This document shows positions 16,650 to 27,035 of a DNA stretch of 64,000 bases, piece after piece. The DNA is from DTU013 sp964512095 (lineage in GTDB: Bacteria > Bacillota > Clostridia > Acetivibrionales > DTU013), in assembly GCA_964512095.1 (NCBI GenBank), contig CAZEIH010000005.1:33571-97570 (forward strand), written 5' to 3'. Within the stretch, counting starts at the first letter, position 1. Each line of letters starts with the position of its first letter. A model generated the notes under the pieces. That model was not told the origin of the DNA, did not search any database, and saw nothing but the letters and a program-made list of their open reading frames with translations. A program made the position numbers and the translations under genes.

Positions 16650-18263
16650 CTATTCACTATACATTAGCCTGTAGTAATCATCGACCATCCTAGCCGCAGA
16701 AAATCTATATTGTGACATTGCTATACTATTTCCCATCATATCGGTCCACTTTTCTCTTTCCTCATAAAAGGTGGGTATAACCTCATTTAGCAAAACCTCA
16801 TAAAGAGCATCAGCATCAGCGGTATCCCGATCCTTTCCCTCATATCCATCCCCGAACTGCCATCCATTTACACCATGAATACAGCCCTCCGGCCACCATC
16901 CATCAAGAATACTGAAATTTAGAACACCATTCATCGCAGCCTTCATTCCTGAAGTCCCACTGGCCTCCATTGGACGTATAGGATTATTAAGCCATACATC
17001 ACAGCCTCTAGTCAGCAGCCGACCAAGCTTCATATCGTAATCTTGCATAAAGACCACCTTGTCGGGGTAAATTTTTGATATTTTGTACAGGTTTGTTACT
17101 ATCCTCTTTCCCTCAAGATCGTTGGGATGAGCCTTACCGGAGAAAATAATCTGCAGTTTTCCCATATTCAGTAGCGGCTCAATGATCTCACTCCTGCTAA
17201 ATATTAAATCACTTCGTTTATATGGGGCCGCCCTTCTGGCAAAGCCTATTGTCAGGACCTTCTCATTGAGCCTTACCCCATTTCTCGCCTCGATTTCAGC
17301 CAGCATTTCAGTTTTCGCCAGCATGTGGGCAGCAAAAATATCTCCCTTATCTTCGAACGCCCGGCAAACTCTTGCATCCTGCCATGTTCCATTATGTACA
17401 CCATTTGTAACTGGAATGATACGGGCGCCTCCTTCAATATCCCTCCACATGACCCGGGCAGTCTTGCAGTGAAGCTGGGATACCCCATTGGCTATCTTCG
17501 AAAGCCTCAGCCCAGCCACTGTCATGCTAAAGGGATCTCCTCCGAGTCTCAGCATTTGCCCATGGGTCAATCCATTATAAGCACCCATATATCTGAGCAG
17601 CTCATGGTCATAGGTCTCATTTCCTGCCACCACAGGAGTGTGTGTGGTGAAAACTATCTGCTTTCTCGTTCTCTCCCAGGCCTTCTCAAATGACACGCCT
17701 CTGTTATCCATCTTTTGTCTAATCAATTCAATACCTGCAAACACAGGATGACTATCGTTAAAATGGTAAACATCCGGTTTGATACCCAGCTTTTTCAGTG
17801 CCTTAAGGCCCCCAATGCTAAGCAGCATTTCCTGCGCTACTCGTTCCTCTGAAAACCAGCCATAAAGCTGACCTGTCAGCAATCGGTCAACATTACTGGG
17901 AATGTTGGTATCAAGCAGGTACAGCGGTACATTTCCAAGGCTGTTGCACAGCCATACCTTGGCCTCTACCTGCCTGCCTCTGATCTTGACCTTTACCGTA
18001 ATACCGGTGTCCTCAAGAAAATCATAGCTATAGTCTTTGAAAACATCTAAGGTCTTGCTGTCCTCACTAATTAACTGGGAAACATAGCCCTGCCGCCAAA
18101 GTATCCCAACTCCGACCATGGGAAAGCTACCATCTCTAGCAGCCTTCAAAATATCTCCGGCTAATATCCCCAAGCCTCCCGAATAGATCCGTAAATCCTC
18201 ATGGAGCCCGTACTCCATACAAAAGTATGCCACCAGTGGTTTCTTATTCGAACCTTTTTTCAT
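16650..18263 (-). CDS. glgP: Alpha-glucan phosphorylase (GT35, short type)
   Basis: 537 residues from the ATG at 18263, which has AGGAGG six bases upstream. A longer start at 18287 has no such site. This is the short phosphorylase class that lacks the long N-terminal regulatory part of glycogen phosphorylase. The start VAYFCMEYGL, the VYHFNDSHPVF segment, and the pyridoxal-phosphate region PMEASGTSGMKAAMNG (the usual Schiff-base Lys is in SGMKAA) are all visible. It releases glucose-1-phosphate from alpha-1,4-glucan, and so finishes what the three GH13 enzymes of the same operon begin. It is the last gene of the maltodextrin operon, 20 bases after the previous stop. Confidence 0.92.
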   Translation of the reverse strand: MKKGSNKKPLVAYFCMEYGLHEDLRIYSGGLGILAGDILKAARDGSFPMVGVGILWRQGYVSQLISEDSKTLDVFKDYSYDFLEDTGITVKVKIRGRQVEAKVWLCNSLGNVPLYLLDTNIPSNVDRLLTGQLYGWFSEERVAQEMLLSIGGLKALKKLGIKPDVYHFNDSHPVFAGIELIRQKMDNRGVSFEKAWERTRKQIVFTTHTPVVAGNETYDHELLRYMGAYNGLTHGQMLRLGGDPFSMTVAGLRLSKIANGVSQLHCKTARVMWRDIEGGARIIPVTNGVHNGTWQDARVCRAFEDKGDIFAAHMLAKTEMLAEIEARNGVRLNEKVLTIGFARRAAPYKRSDLIFSRSEIIEPLLNMGKLQIIFSGKAHPNDLEGKRIVTNLYKISKIYPDKVVFMQDYDMKLGRLLTRGCDVWLNNPIRPMEASGTSGMKAAMNGVLNFSILDGWWPEGCIHGVNGWQFGDGYEGKDRDTADADALYEVLLNEVIPTFYEEREKWTDMMGNSIAMSQYRFSAARMVDDYYRLMYSE

Positions 18264-18283
18264 AGCCAACCTCCTGTAATTAT

Positions 18284-20284
18284 TCACTTGCTAATCTCAC
18301 CTATAATGACCTCCCCTGGGGCCATAAATATGTTATAGCTGCGGATGTAACCCCTTTGCGTATCACATACAGTCGAAAACACTATTTCAATACACTGGGG
18401 CCTATCTGAAATAATTTTGCTTGTCTTGAGACGAGCTGGTCTTACAAAACACCTGTTTGCCAACAGAAAGACAGTTTTTCCACTGGCTTTTTCAGTGTAG
18501 AGCAGCAAGGTTAGCTTACTATTTTTATTGAAACGCTTACTCTCCACATAGTTTTCTTTCGCACCGATAACATCGATATACTTCTGACGGAGCTCTGCCG
18601 CCTTAATCAGCAGCTCTCTTATCCAATAGCCTCCTTCGTTTGGCCAATGTAGCCTGTAATGATCGAAGAAGGCAAGCTTTCCATACATGGGATCCTCTGT
18701 GTCCAGTACGAACCTGCCCCGCTCAGTATTATTTAGTCCCAGGTTCATAGGTTGTTTTTCTAATAAATCAAGGCCATTATTTATGAACTGGATGGTATTG
18801 GGCAGAAAACAGTTTAATAAAATTAACTGTTCAAGTCTCCTTCTATCCTTGTATGCCCAAGCAACCCTTGGTGTATCAGGCGTCTCAACAGCAGCTATTA
18901 TCGGCAACTGGGATTTCATCAGCTGCTCTTCCAGTAATGTTTTATTGAAACTGAGTTTTTCAATATCATTGTAAACAGAATATATGGTCCCATTAATAAA
19001 ATGAAACCCCATATCCCTTGCTTCGCCTGATTTCAATGGATCGAATTCTTCAGACCAAAGAAGAAATCTCTTATTAGTTAAAGTTGCCCTAGATATAATT
19101 TCCTTGTTCAACTCTAACGTCAAAGCATGCCCCATATCCAGCCTTGCGCCGTCTATTCCATATTTGTTCTGATGATAGGGTATAACCCCGGAAATGTACT
19201 CCATCAATTTAGTGTTTCCGGTCCTGCCGGGATATAGCCTTAGACATACACCATCTTGCATTATATAAGGTGGTTGATCCGGCACAATATAACTTTCTAC
19301 CTTTTCATTAACATCGAAGTAATACTTTAGGTAAGTAACATCTGTCCATAGTGGCTGATTGTCATTTATAATGTCAGAAAAGCCGGGAAGAGTGGTAACA
19401 CCATATTGTTCCTCTATTAGATCCAATATGTTCTCACCGGTACATAGATGTCTACCTTTTAGCTTCTTCCATTTTATTTCATCAATCCTATCAGGTGAAG
19501 GCACAAACTTTTTCAGGTAATTTCTTGATTCCTTTGAGCAGTAAAGAGAGCTTATAATCCTGTCATTAATATGTTTTGGTTTCTTAGTCCTGCCAACCAT
19601 CGGTGGTGAGATTGAAGCAGCATACTCCAGCTTAATCCAATAAAACCAGTCTGGGTGGTCAACTATCAGATCGCTGTCCCTTGATACAGTCCTAAAAACA
19701 AAGTCTACAATTACCGTCATACCGAGTATATGACAGGCCTCAACGAATGCTTTAAATTCAGTATCAAGCAAATCATCTGAGTAATTGCCCAGTAAGGGAT
19801 CATGTAGATCCCTTTCAATTTTATATATATTTTTTATTGAATAGGGACTCTTTGCTTCACCCTTTTTGTATCTATCGCTGCAACTGAAAACAGGTAGAAG
19901 ATAAATGGTCTCTATGCCCAAATCCCTTAGATAAGGCAGAAGGCATATTGCCTTGAGAAATGTTCCCGGGCAAAGAGTGTCCTTTTCATAATGATCCCAG
20001 GTTGTAGCCGTTCTAATGAGCATACTGTAAATCGTAAATCTTGTAAGCTCAGATATATCCCTATCGGCTACATTAGGTGCGGTTCCATCTAATGCAAGGA
20101 TTTCCTTTTCAATGCACTCTGTATAAAACTCAAATGGATTTACAATAATTTCTCCCACTCTGGATGGATCTCGGGTAAACTCTTTAAATCCCCATGAATT
20201 CCAGGTCTCAGGTATGAAGTACTCGTTTGATTTACTATCACTTATGGCCTTTAGCCTCTCGCAAATATTTATTAAGCTGTTCAT
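18284..20284 (-). CDS. Divergent GH13 alpha-amylase family enzyme, cytoplasmic
   Basis: 666 residues with no signal peptide. The GH13 barrel is recognisable: a GMTVIVDFVFR strand (region I), GIDGARLDMGHA near residue 380 with the nucleophile Asp, LLWSEEFDP with the acid/base Glu, and ETPDTPRVAW with the third Asp. In region I the usual NH is replaced (DFVFRT), so the enzyme is atypical. The order of its features (AKSPYSI, HPDWF, a tyrosine/alanine-rich KLEYAAS segment) is faintly like GlgE-type maltosyltransferases, but this is weak. It could be a debranching, transferring or hydrolysing enzyme acting on imported maltodextrins. It sits between the amylase lipoprotein gene and the phosphorylase gene. 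Confidence 0.8.
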   Translation of the reverse strand: MNSLINICERLKAISDSKSNEYFIPETWNSWGFKEFTRDPSRVGEIIVNPFEFYTECIEKEILALDGTAPNVADRDISELTRFTIYSMLIRTATTWDHYEKDTLCPGTFLKAICLLPYLRDLGIETIYLLPVFSCSDRYKKGEAKSPYSIKNIYKIERDLHDPLLGNYSDDLLDTEFKAFVEACHILGMTVIVDFVFRTVSRDSDLIVDHPDWFYWIKLEYAASISPPMVGRTKKPKHINDRIISSLYCSKESRNYLKKFVPSPDRIDEIKWKKLKGRHLCTGENILDLIEEQYGVTTLPGFSDIINDNQPLWTDVTYLKYYFDVNEKVESYIVPDQPPYIMQDGVCLRLYPGRTGNTKLMEYISGVIPYHQNKYGIDGARLDMGHALTLELNKEIISRATLTNKRFLLWSEEFDPLKSGEARDMGFHFINGTIYSVYNDIEKLSFNKTLLEEQLMKSQLPIIAAVETPDTPRVAWAYKDRRRLEQLILLNCFLPNTIQFINNGLDLLEKQPMNLGLNNTERGRFVLDTEDPMYGKLAFFDHYRLHWPNEGGYWIRELLIKAAELRQKYIDVIGAKENYVESKRFNKNSKLTLLLYTEKASGKTVFLLANRCFVRPARLKTSKIISDRPQCIEIVFSTVCDTQRGYIRSYNIFMAPGEVIIGEISK

Positions 20285-20349
20285 TTGATCACCCTGTCCT
20301 TTAATTCTACATTTACCTGTTTCAACGAATTGTAATATCCCTATAACAT

Positions 20350-22427
20350 CTAATCTGCATCAATGATAATAGTAGACAAAGGTTGTATTTCCATTACCAG
20401 CCCTAATATCTCACCGGCTTGTTTTTCAGCACTTCCCAATTCCTCCTTCCATGGTGCCCCGTTATTTTCACTAGCACTATTAAAAATCATTACAGCGCTG
20501 TTGGACTCAATATCCAGCGAAACCCTTTGAGGCTCTCCGCTTAAATTATGCAAAACAATAATGCTGTTCCCTTCCTTTGCATCCTCGGGTAAATATCTTT
20601 CATATGCTATCACTGCTCTATTGCCTATATCAATAGGTCTAAAGCTGCCCTTCACAAGTATCTCATCGGACTGGCGGACACGAATAAGCCTTCTATAATG
20701 ATGTAGTAGTGAATCAGAATCATTACATTGAATTTCGTGGGGTATTGTAGAAGCGTTGTTTAGTATAGACTCCCACTGGCATTGAGGCGGCTTCGCATTT
20801 TCAAACCATATAAAGGGCACTCTTATCATCTCATCCGGCTTGGAGCCAGTCATTCCGATTTCCTCACCATAATATATGTACGGATTGCCCGGTAGTGTAA
20901 GATAAATGGATGCGGCAAGCTTGGCTTTGTCCAAATCTCCCCTAAGACGGTCCATTATTCGGTTTTGATCATGATTTGTCAGGAAAGGAGCATCCAAATA
21001 CTTAGGCTCTGCCTTACTATAGGTGTCATATTTGTTAGCAAGCCACTGAGAGAAACCTTTACTACTGACCGCTGTCCCGGTACCTGTTTGAATAACTTTA
21101 ATGATTCCCTCTCCTACATCAAAATTAAATAGCGAATCCAAGCCTTCATAGTAGGGAGCGATAGCATAGGTTTTTTCCCAGACCTCCCCAACTAGATATA
21201 CATTGGGGTTGACCTGCTCAACTGCTGCCCCGAATTCCTTCCACCATTGTTGATTTTTCTCCTGCAGCTTGGTTCCAATGGGTTTTTCGTAAATACCATA
21301 AATGTGCATTGCTGCATCAAGCCTAAAGCCGTCCACGCCCTTTTCCAGCCAGAAACGCGCTATATCCTTTATCTCTTCTCTTACCTTGGGATTATCGTAA
21401 TTCAGATCCGGCATCCCATCCCAAAAATAACCGTAATAATAAGCTCCATAATATTTGTGCCATATTTTGCTTCCGGAGCCCTCCTCATCTTCTTGGGCCC
21501 AGTTGTAGTAGTCTCTATAGGGGCTGTCTTCAGTACTTGCAGACTCCTTGAACCACGGGTGCTGATTGCTGGTGTGGTTGATAACAAGGTCCATGATAAC
21601 ACTTATACCACGTTCATGGGCCTCCTTTAGAAGTAACTCAAAATCCTCTAGTGTGCCGTATTCCGGATCGATATTATAGTAGTCTATCACATCGTACTTA
21701 TGATAGCTGGGAGATACATTTACCGGCATCAGATATATTCCGTTTATCCCCAAATCATCATCCGTGTGTGGATTTCCGTCGTTCAAGTGATCAAGCATTG
21801 AAATCAGCCCCTTAATATCACCGATTCCATCTCCATCAGAATCCGCAAAGGACCTGACAAAAATCTCGTAATAAATTCCATATTTGTTCTCTATTACTCG
21901 GGGCTTTCTACTTACATCTGGGAAAACCGTATCCTGTCCGGCTGTATTATTGTTAGTAGTTGTGCCATTGATATCTGTCTGAGCCTTTTCAAAGGTTATA
22001 CCTGTTACCTCTATCTGGTCCTTATCAGAGGATCTATCTGCTGCCTCTGTCAGGTTCTTATCAGAGGTTCTATCTGCTGCCTCTGTCAGGTTCTTATCAG
22101 AGGTTCTATCTGCTGCCTCTATCNNNNNNNNNNNNNNNNNNNNNNNNNNNNNNNNNNNNNNNNNNNNNNNNNNNNNNNNNNNNNNNNNNNNNNNNNNNNN
22201 NNNNNNNNNNNNNNNNNNNNNNNTCTATCTGCTGCCTCTGTCAGGTTCTTATCAGAGGTTCTATCTGCTGCCTCTATCTGGTCCTTATCAGCCGTTATAC
22301 CTGCTGTCCCTGTCTGTTCTACTTCACTACACCCTGCTGTTATTACAAATGCTACTACAAGGCCCATTATAATTGTGCTTTTGAAAGCACCTGTATAGAA
22401 AAAGTTCCACGTAAGCTTTGTAGACAT
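20350..22427 (-). CDS. GH13 alpha-amylase lipoprotein with repeat stalk (interrupted by assembly gap)
   Basis: The start is at 22427: a membrane segment and lipobox (VITAGC) give a lipid-anchored N-terminus. Next come 12-residue repeats of the form TSDKNLTEAADR, cut by 100 N. After the gap the frame continues through GTTTNNNTAG into KYGIYYEIFVRSFADSDGDG, the true beginning of the GH13 barrel. Catalytic regions are VINHT, GVDGFRLDAAMH (nucleophile Asp), VYLVGEVW (acid/base Glu) and FLTNHDQNR. It should cut starch or dextrins outside the cell and feed the transporter. The two sides of the gap are out of frame if the gap is taken as 100, but in frame if it is 17+36k, which is what the repeat phase demands. 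Confidence 0.88.
22013..22285. repeat. 36-bp coding tandem repeat in the amylase lipoprotein
   Basis: The unit (+ strand) is CTTATCAGAGGTTCTATCTG followed by CTGCCTCTGTCAGGTT, encoding TSDKNLTEAADR on the minus strand. At least two to three full copies lie on the left of the gap and about one and a half on the right. End copies are variant (KDQIEAADR, SSDKDQIE). Such an array collapses easily in assembly. Confidence 0.85.
22124..22223. other. Assembly gap (100 N)
   Basis: A run of exactly 100 N, the conventional placeholder for a gap of unknown size. It falls inside the 36-bp repeat array. Confidence 0.99.
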
Positions 22428-22485
22428 AAAACCTCCATTACAAATTACTTATTATCACATTCCCAGAGGTCACCACAGCTGCAGT

Positions 22486-22730
22486 CATTCCCGCATTGTT
22501 CTCGTGTCTCGTGCTGTTCTCGGGCTGTCCTCGTGCTGTTCTCGGGCTGTCCTCGTGCTGTTCTCGTGCTGTCCTCGTGCTGTTCTCGGGCTGTCCTCGT
22601 GCTGTTCTCGTGCTGTCCTCGTGCTGTTCTCGTGCTGCTCTCGTGCTGTTCTCGGGCTATTCTCGTGCTGTTTTCGTGCTATTCCCGCATTGTTCTCGGG
22701 CTATTCTCGTGCTGTTCTCGGACTATTCCC
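22486..22730. repeat. 11/22-bp tandem array
   Basis: About twenty units of CGTGCTGTTCT alternating with CGGGCTGTCCT, decaying toward 22730. It fills the space between the neopullulanase stop at 22723 and the amylase lipoprotein start. All + strand frames stay open because the unit lacks stop codons; these are not considered genes. Confidence 0.88.
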
Positions 22731-24597
22731 CGGGCTTCACCTCAGTCACCTTAATAATCATGCCACTTAGCTCGTTTAATGCTAAATCAATCCTTGAATT
22801 CTCTACTTCATACATTTTCTCGCTAATTAACTCCTTGGCTGTCAGGCATGAATCCGAGGATCTGCCGCTTCCAGCACTATCAGATGAAACATCCAGTACA
22901 TAGCGAACAGGAAACTCACTGTTGTTTATAATTACATAAAGCCTTTTGCCCTCCGCTTCCCGAGAAAACATCAAAGTGTCATTAGCAATATCCACATCTC
23001 GAGTGACATAATCCCCAAGCATCAGCTCCATGTGCTCTTTCCTTATACCTATCAGCTTCTTATAAAAACAAAAAATGTTATTGGAATATTCAGTATCTGT
23101 CCACTGCATGGGCCTCCTGTAATCACTCTCAGCCAAGCCATCCAGACCCTTTTCATCTCCATAAAATATGTTAGGCGCACCTATGTACATCATCATAAAC
23201 AGGGCCCCAAGCTTGAGCCGTCTAACATCGCCTCCTGCCTGGGAAATAAACCTGGACACATCATGGCTATCCAACAGGTTCATCTGTACATATTGGACAT
23301 TCTTTTTATATCTAATGCTCAGATAGCTAATTTTGTCACAAAACTGCTTAACATTGATTTTACGCTTAGCAAAAAAGTCATCACAGGCATATAGAAAGCT
23401 ATAATTCATCAAGGAGTCAAACTGGTCACCCCTTAGCCATTCAACGGCATCGTACCAGACCTCACCTATCATGAACGCCTCCGGCTTTACTTCTCTAATA
23501 GCCCTTCTGAAATCTCTCCAAAAGTCATGGTTGATCTCATTTGCAACATCAAGCCTCCAGCCATCAATATCAGCCTCCTTAATCCAGTAGGTTCCAACAT
23601 TGATAAAGTACTCAGCCACTTCTTTGTTTCCGGTATTGAGCTTTGGCATACTACTGACATATGCAAAGGTTTCATAATTAGGCTTATCAACATTCACCGG
23701 GAAGCCTTTAGCAAAAAACCAATCCTTATACTTTGATGCCTCTCCCTTCTCACACACATCCTTAAAGGCAAAGAAGCCAGCTCCACAATGGTTGAACACA
23801 CCATCCAAAATGACTCTGATTCCTGCTTCATGGCATTGGGCAACCAAATCCTTAAAATCTTGAAGATTACCAAAGCAGGGATCCACTGAAAAGTAATCAA
23901 TAGTATCATACTTATGGTACTCTCCCGCAGTAAATATTGGTGTAAGATATATACAATTAATCCCCAACTCCTCAAGGTATGGAATGTTCTCTGTAACACC
24001 TCTGAGTGTCCCTCCGAGCTTACTCTTGCTGTATATTGCCGCCTTGTTTTCGTTCCAGCCTTCTGACAAGCTTTTGGTAGCTCCATCCAATAACCCTGTC
24101 TGCTCTGAACAGCTGGTCTTAAGTGGAACCTTCCTTGCCATGCCAGATATAAATTCTTTTGATGTTGCAAAGCTATCGGGGAAAATCTGATATATTATAG
24201 CCCGCTTGGCCCATTCAGGAACATCAGCGATATCTTCCTCCCTAATATATGGGAGCTGAAAGTACAGGTTTCTGTTATACTCCAGCCTGTCATGAAAATC
24301 ATATCCATAATAATAGGTGGACTGCTTGCCATCCGATAGTATGAAGTAGTAGCAAAATCGCGTTAATTCAGTATGGATGAGAGCTTCAAAATAATCAAAA
24401 AGCCTGTCAGAAGCTACTATCCTCATCTGAGTAGAATCAAAGCGAACTACTTCTCTGGGATAAACCCTATCACCGTAGTAAACAACGCATTTTTCCAGAT
24501 CTCCTCTTTTTGCCTTAAGCCTAATAATAAGAGTGTTTCTGTCAATTGCATGACAATATTCTGAATCGGCAGAATGATATATCGCCTCGTAAATCAT
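22723..24597 (-). CDS. Neopullulanase/cyclomaltodextrinase-like GH13 enzyme
   Basis: 624 residues. Residues 1-120 are a beta-rich N-terminal module of the CBM34 type found in GH13_20 enzymes. The barrel follows: KRAIIYQIFPDSF, VILDGVFNHCG (region I), DGWRLDVANE near residue 349 (nucleophile), FMIGEVWYD (acid/base Glu) and LLDSHDVSRF (third Asp). There is no signal peptide, so it acts in the cytoplasm on imported maltodextrins or cyclodextrins. The sequence between YQIFPDSF and GGTLRGV carries an insertion of about 40 residues, which is variable in the family. The last codons run into the downstream tandem array. It follows malG by 143 bases. Confidence 0.92.
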   Translation of the reverse strand: MIYEAIYHSADSEYCHAIDRNTLIIRLKAKRGDLEKCVVYYGDRVYPREVVRFDSTQMRIVASDRLFDYFEALIHTELTRFCYYFILSDGKQSTYYYGYDFHDRLEYNRNLYFQLPYIREEDIADVPEWAKRAIIYQIFPDSFATSKEFISGMARKVPLKTSCSEQTGLLDGATKSLSEGWNENKAAIYSKSKLGGTLRGVTENIPYLEELGINCIYLTPIFTAGEYHKYDTIDYFSVDPCFGNLQDFKDLVAQCHEAGIRVILDGVFNHCGAGFFAFKDVCEKGEASKYKDWFFAKGFPVNVDKPNYETFAYVSSMPKLNTGNKEVAEYFINVGTYWIKEADIDGWRLDVANEINHDFWRDFRRAIREVKPEAFMIGEVWYDAVEWLRGDQFDSLMNYSFLYACDDFFAKRKINVKQFCDKISYLSIRYKKNVQYVQMNLLDSHDVSRFISQAGGDVRRLKLGALFMMMYIGAPNIFYGDEKGLDGLAESDYRRPMQWTDTEYSNNIFCFYKKLIGIRKEHMELMLGDYVTRDVDIANDTLMFSREAEGKRLYVIINNSEFPVRYVLDVSSDSAGSGRSSDSCLTAKELISEKMYEVENSRIDLALNELSGMIIKVTEVKPGE

Positions 24598-24740
24598 TAG
24601 TTACCTCCAAAATATACTTGCAGCCCCCGTCTCCTGTCAGCATTAGCATCCACTACAGCTCCATCCCTATCAACAGTAGTATTTACTGCAGCCTACAACT
24701 GCTTGTTACCAGTAATCCTTGTTCACAGCTCTCCTTCCAG

Positions 24741-25643
24741 TTATGTCTTAGATGCCCCCTCTGAGAGCCCCTGGATCATGAACCGCTGTAGAAAAACAAA
24801 TAGTATCGTTATTGGTACTGCAACCATTACAGCACCAGCAGCAAACATGGTGAATTCTGTGTTCATCCTGCCTGAAACCATTTCATACAGTCCAATGGCC
24901 AGAGTTTTCTTATCTGCTGACCTCAGCACCAGCCTTGCTAGAATAAAATCCATCCACGGTGCAATAAAATTAGACAGGGCAACAAAGGTGAGAATGGGAA
25001 CGGACATAGGCATCATAATCTTTACAAATATAGTCGCATTTGATGCACCATCGATTTTAGCCGCTTCTGACATAGATCTGGGTATTCCATCAAAGTAGCC
25101 CTTTACAAGCCATGCCCCTCCAGGGATTGCCCCTCCGGCGTATACAAGGACAAGACCAATATGAGTATCTAAAAGATTAAGCTGCAGCAACAGCAGATAT
25201 ATTGCAATCATAGACATAAAATTGGGAAATGCCTGTAGTATTAGCATAGTCATCAGAGATAGGCGTCTACCCCTAAACCTAAACTGGGATAATGCATAAG
25301 CTGTAATAATTACCAGCACTACAGCTAGAAGCATAGTAAGCACAGCAATTTTTAGTGTATTCATATACCATAGACCAAAATCTCTTTTTTCAAATAGTTC
25401 GGAATAGTGGACCACAGTCAAACGTTTGGGTATCAATGTGGATGAATATAGAGCATTTCCCGGGTTAAAGGACGACATAACAATCCAAAGTATCGGGTAA
25501 ATTGAGGTTATCGCTGTTATCGTCAGAAGGATGTATATAAAAAACCTGACGATTTTGCCTCTGATATCAATAGGTCTTCGCTTTACAGCATGAGTAACCG
25601 GTGTAATAATGTCGGACTGCCCCTTTACGTCAGAAGGTTTCAT
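24741..25643 (-). CDS. Maltodextrin ABC transporter permease, MalG-like
   Basis: 300 residues, six predicted membrane spans, with the EAA loop of binding-protein-dependent permeases (SMSEAAKIDGASNATIFVKI). The N-terminal 30 residues are cytoplasmic. It ends GLSEGASKT, close to the LVAGLTAGGVKG-like ends of MalG proteins. It overlaps the MalF-like gene by four bases. The ATPase (MsmX/MalK type) is not in the window, as is usual where one shared ATPase serves several sugar transporters. Confidence 0.92.
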   Translation of the reverse strand: MKPSDVKGQSDIITPVTHAVKRRPIDIRGKIVRFFIYILLTITAITSIYPILWIVMSSFNPGNALYSSTLIPKRLTVVHYSELFEKRDFGLWYMNTLKIAVLTMLLAVVLVIITAYALSQFRFRGRRLSLMTMLILQAFPNFMSMIAIYLLLLQLNLLDTHIGLVLVYAGGAIPGGAWLVKGYFDGIPRSMSEAAKIDGASNATIFVKIMMPMSVPILTFVALSNFIAPWMDFILARLVLRSADKKTLAIGLYEMVSGRMNTEFTMFAAGAVMVAVPITILFVFLQRFMIQGLSEGASKT

Positions 25644-26947
25644 TGTATCATATCCTCCTCTCTGAAGGATCTGGTATTCATATAATTAAATGCGGAAATA
25701 GATGCAATAAAGATGAATACTATGATTGAAACTGTAGAAGCCATATGGAACTGGTTTTGTTCAAGTGTCAGCTTGTAAAGCCATGACAGCAGGATATCCG
25801 TATTCCCTGCATAAAAGTATTCACCATTCGCCGGATTACCACTGGTTAGCATATAAATCAATGTAAAGTTATTGAAATTATATGCAAACCCATTTATAAC
25901 AAGAGGTGCTGTGGCAAAAATCACCATCGGCAGCGTAATCTTTTTGAACTTCTGAGCAGCGCTGGCACCTTCAATAGAAGCAGCCTCATAAAGGTCTCTA
26001 GGTATCCCTGTCAATACACCTGACATCATGGCCATATAATATGGAAAACCAAGCCACAGATTAACAAGCAGACATGTGACCCTCGCCCAGGTCGCCTCTG
26101 CCAGCCAGGGAATTGGTGTTAGGCCAATTGCAACAAGATATTTGTTTATCGGCCCAAATTGGCCATTGAACATATTCCTCATGATGAGTATAGATATAAA
26201 TCCTGGTACCGCCCAGGGTAGAATGAATATAGAGCGCCAGAACTTTTTTAGAACAATTTTATTTGCATTTATTATAACTGCAAATACCAATCCCACTAAA
26301 AATGTCGATAATGTTGATAGTATCGCCCAGGTAATGGTCCATGCTCCAACCCCTGCAAAGGTCCTTCCAAGGGACGGCAGCTTAAACAGGTTTTTAAAGT
26401 TTTCAAAGCCCACCCAGTCTACCAGTGACCTGGGAGGCAGGTGATTTGGACTAGAGTAGTTGGTAAATGCAATCATTACTCCGAAAACCAAGGGAACGAC
26501 GGTTAAAAACAGCGTAAAAACAGCGGCAGGTGTTAGAAGAATATATGGAAAGCCACTTTCGGATAAATTCTTTAGCGAACCAATAATCGAGCTGACCTCA
26601 TACCCATTATCTCTGCTTTTACCAACCTTTATAGCATCATTTACATTGATAATATATAGAACGACATAAATCAATAAAACTATCAGTGCGATAATTCCAA
26701 TTACCATCATGAATATGGAGTGATCTCCCTGTATAATCTTCCCGTCGACCATTTTTTGAGGTGTGCTTCCAAGCGTTATAAGACCCCATATGCTATTTAC
26801 CGTATAAGGGACAAGAATAATAATATAGATCAGCTCAATAATCGCGAAAAAAACTCCTTTAATTATTTGTTTGTTATATAGCTGACCTAAGCCCATAAAA
26901 ATAACCGAGAGCAGTCCTGCCCTTTTTGAATAACTTCCCATGCACAC
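25640..26947 (-). CDS. Maltodextrin ABC transporter permease, MalF-like
   Basis: 435 residues. The first ~120 residues add an extra block with about three membrane spans before the standard six-span permease core, as is common in Gram-positive MalF-type proteins. The EAA loop is LYEAASIEGASAAQKFKKI. The start is either a GTG at 26947, with AAAGG five bases upstream, or the ATG at 26941; the first is given. It pairs with the MalG-like protein encoded directly downstream to import maltodextrins delivered by the binding protein at 27084. Confidence 0.92.
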   Translation of the reverse strand: MCMGSYSKRAGLLSVIFMGLGQLYNKQIIKGVFFAIIELIYIIILVPYTVNSIWGLITLGSTPQKMVDGKIIQGDHSIFMMVIGIIALIVLLIYVVLYIINVNDAIKVGKSRDNGYEVSSIIGSLKNLSESGFPYILLTPAAVFTLFLTVVPLVFGVMIAFTNYSSPNHLPPRSLVDWVGFENFKNLFKLPSLGRTFAGVGAWTITWAILSTLSTFLVGLVFAVIINANKIVLKKFWRSIFILPWAVPGFISILIMRNMFNGQFGPINKYLVAIGLTPIPWLAEATWARVTCLLVNLWLGFPYYMAMMSGVLTGIPRDLYEAASIEGASAAQKFKKITLPMVIFATAPLVINGFAYNFNNFTLIYMLTSGNPANGEYFYAGNTDILLSWLYKLTLEQNQFHMASTVSIIVFIFIASISAFNYMNTRSFREEDMIQ

Positions 26948-27035
26948 TCACACCTTTCCGGAATAGTGCGGCATAAACCAACATGTGATTCCAATATAAC
27001 TCGCCGGTCTGCCAGAAACCAATGGTAAATGGATT

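Noticed and set aside
22496..22903. Long + strand frames rich in SCCSRAVLVLFS
   Set aside because: They arise because the 11/22-bp repeat has no stop codon in any + frame. No ribosome binding site, and they run antisense into the neopullulanase gene.
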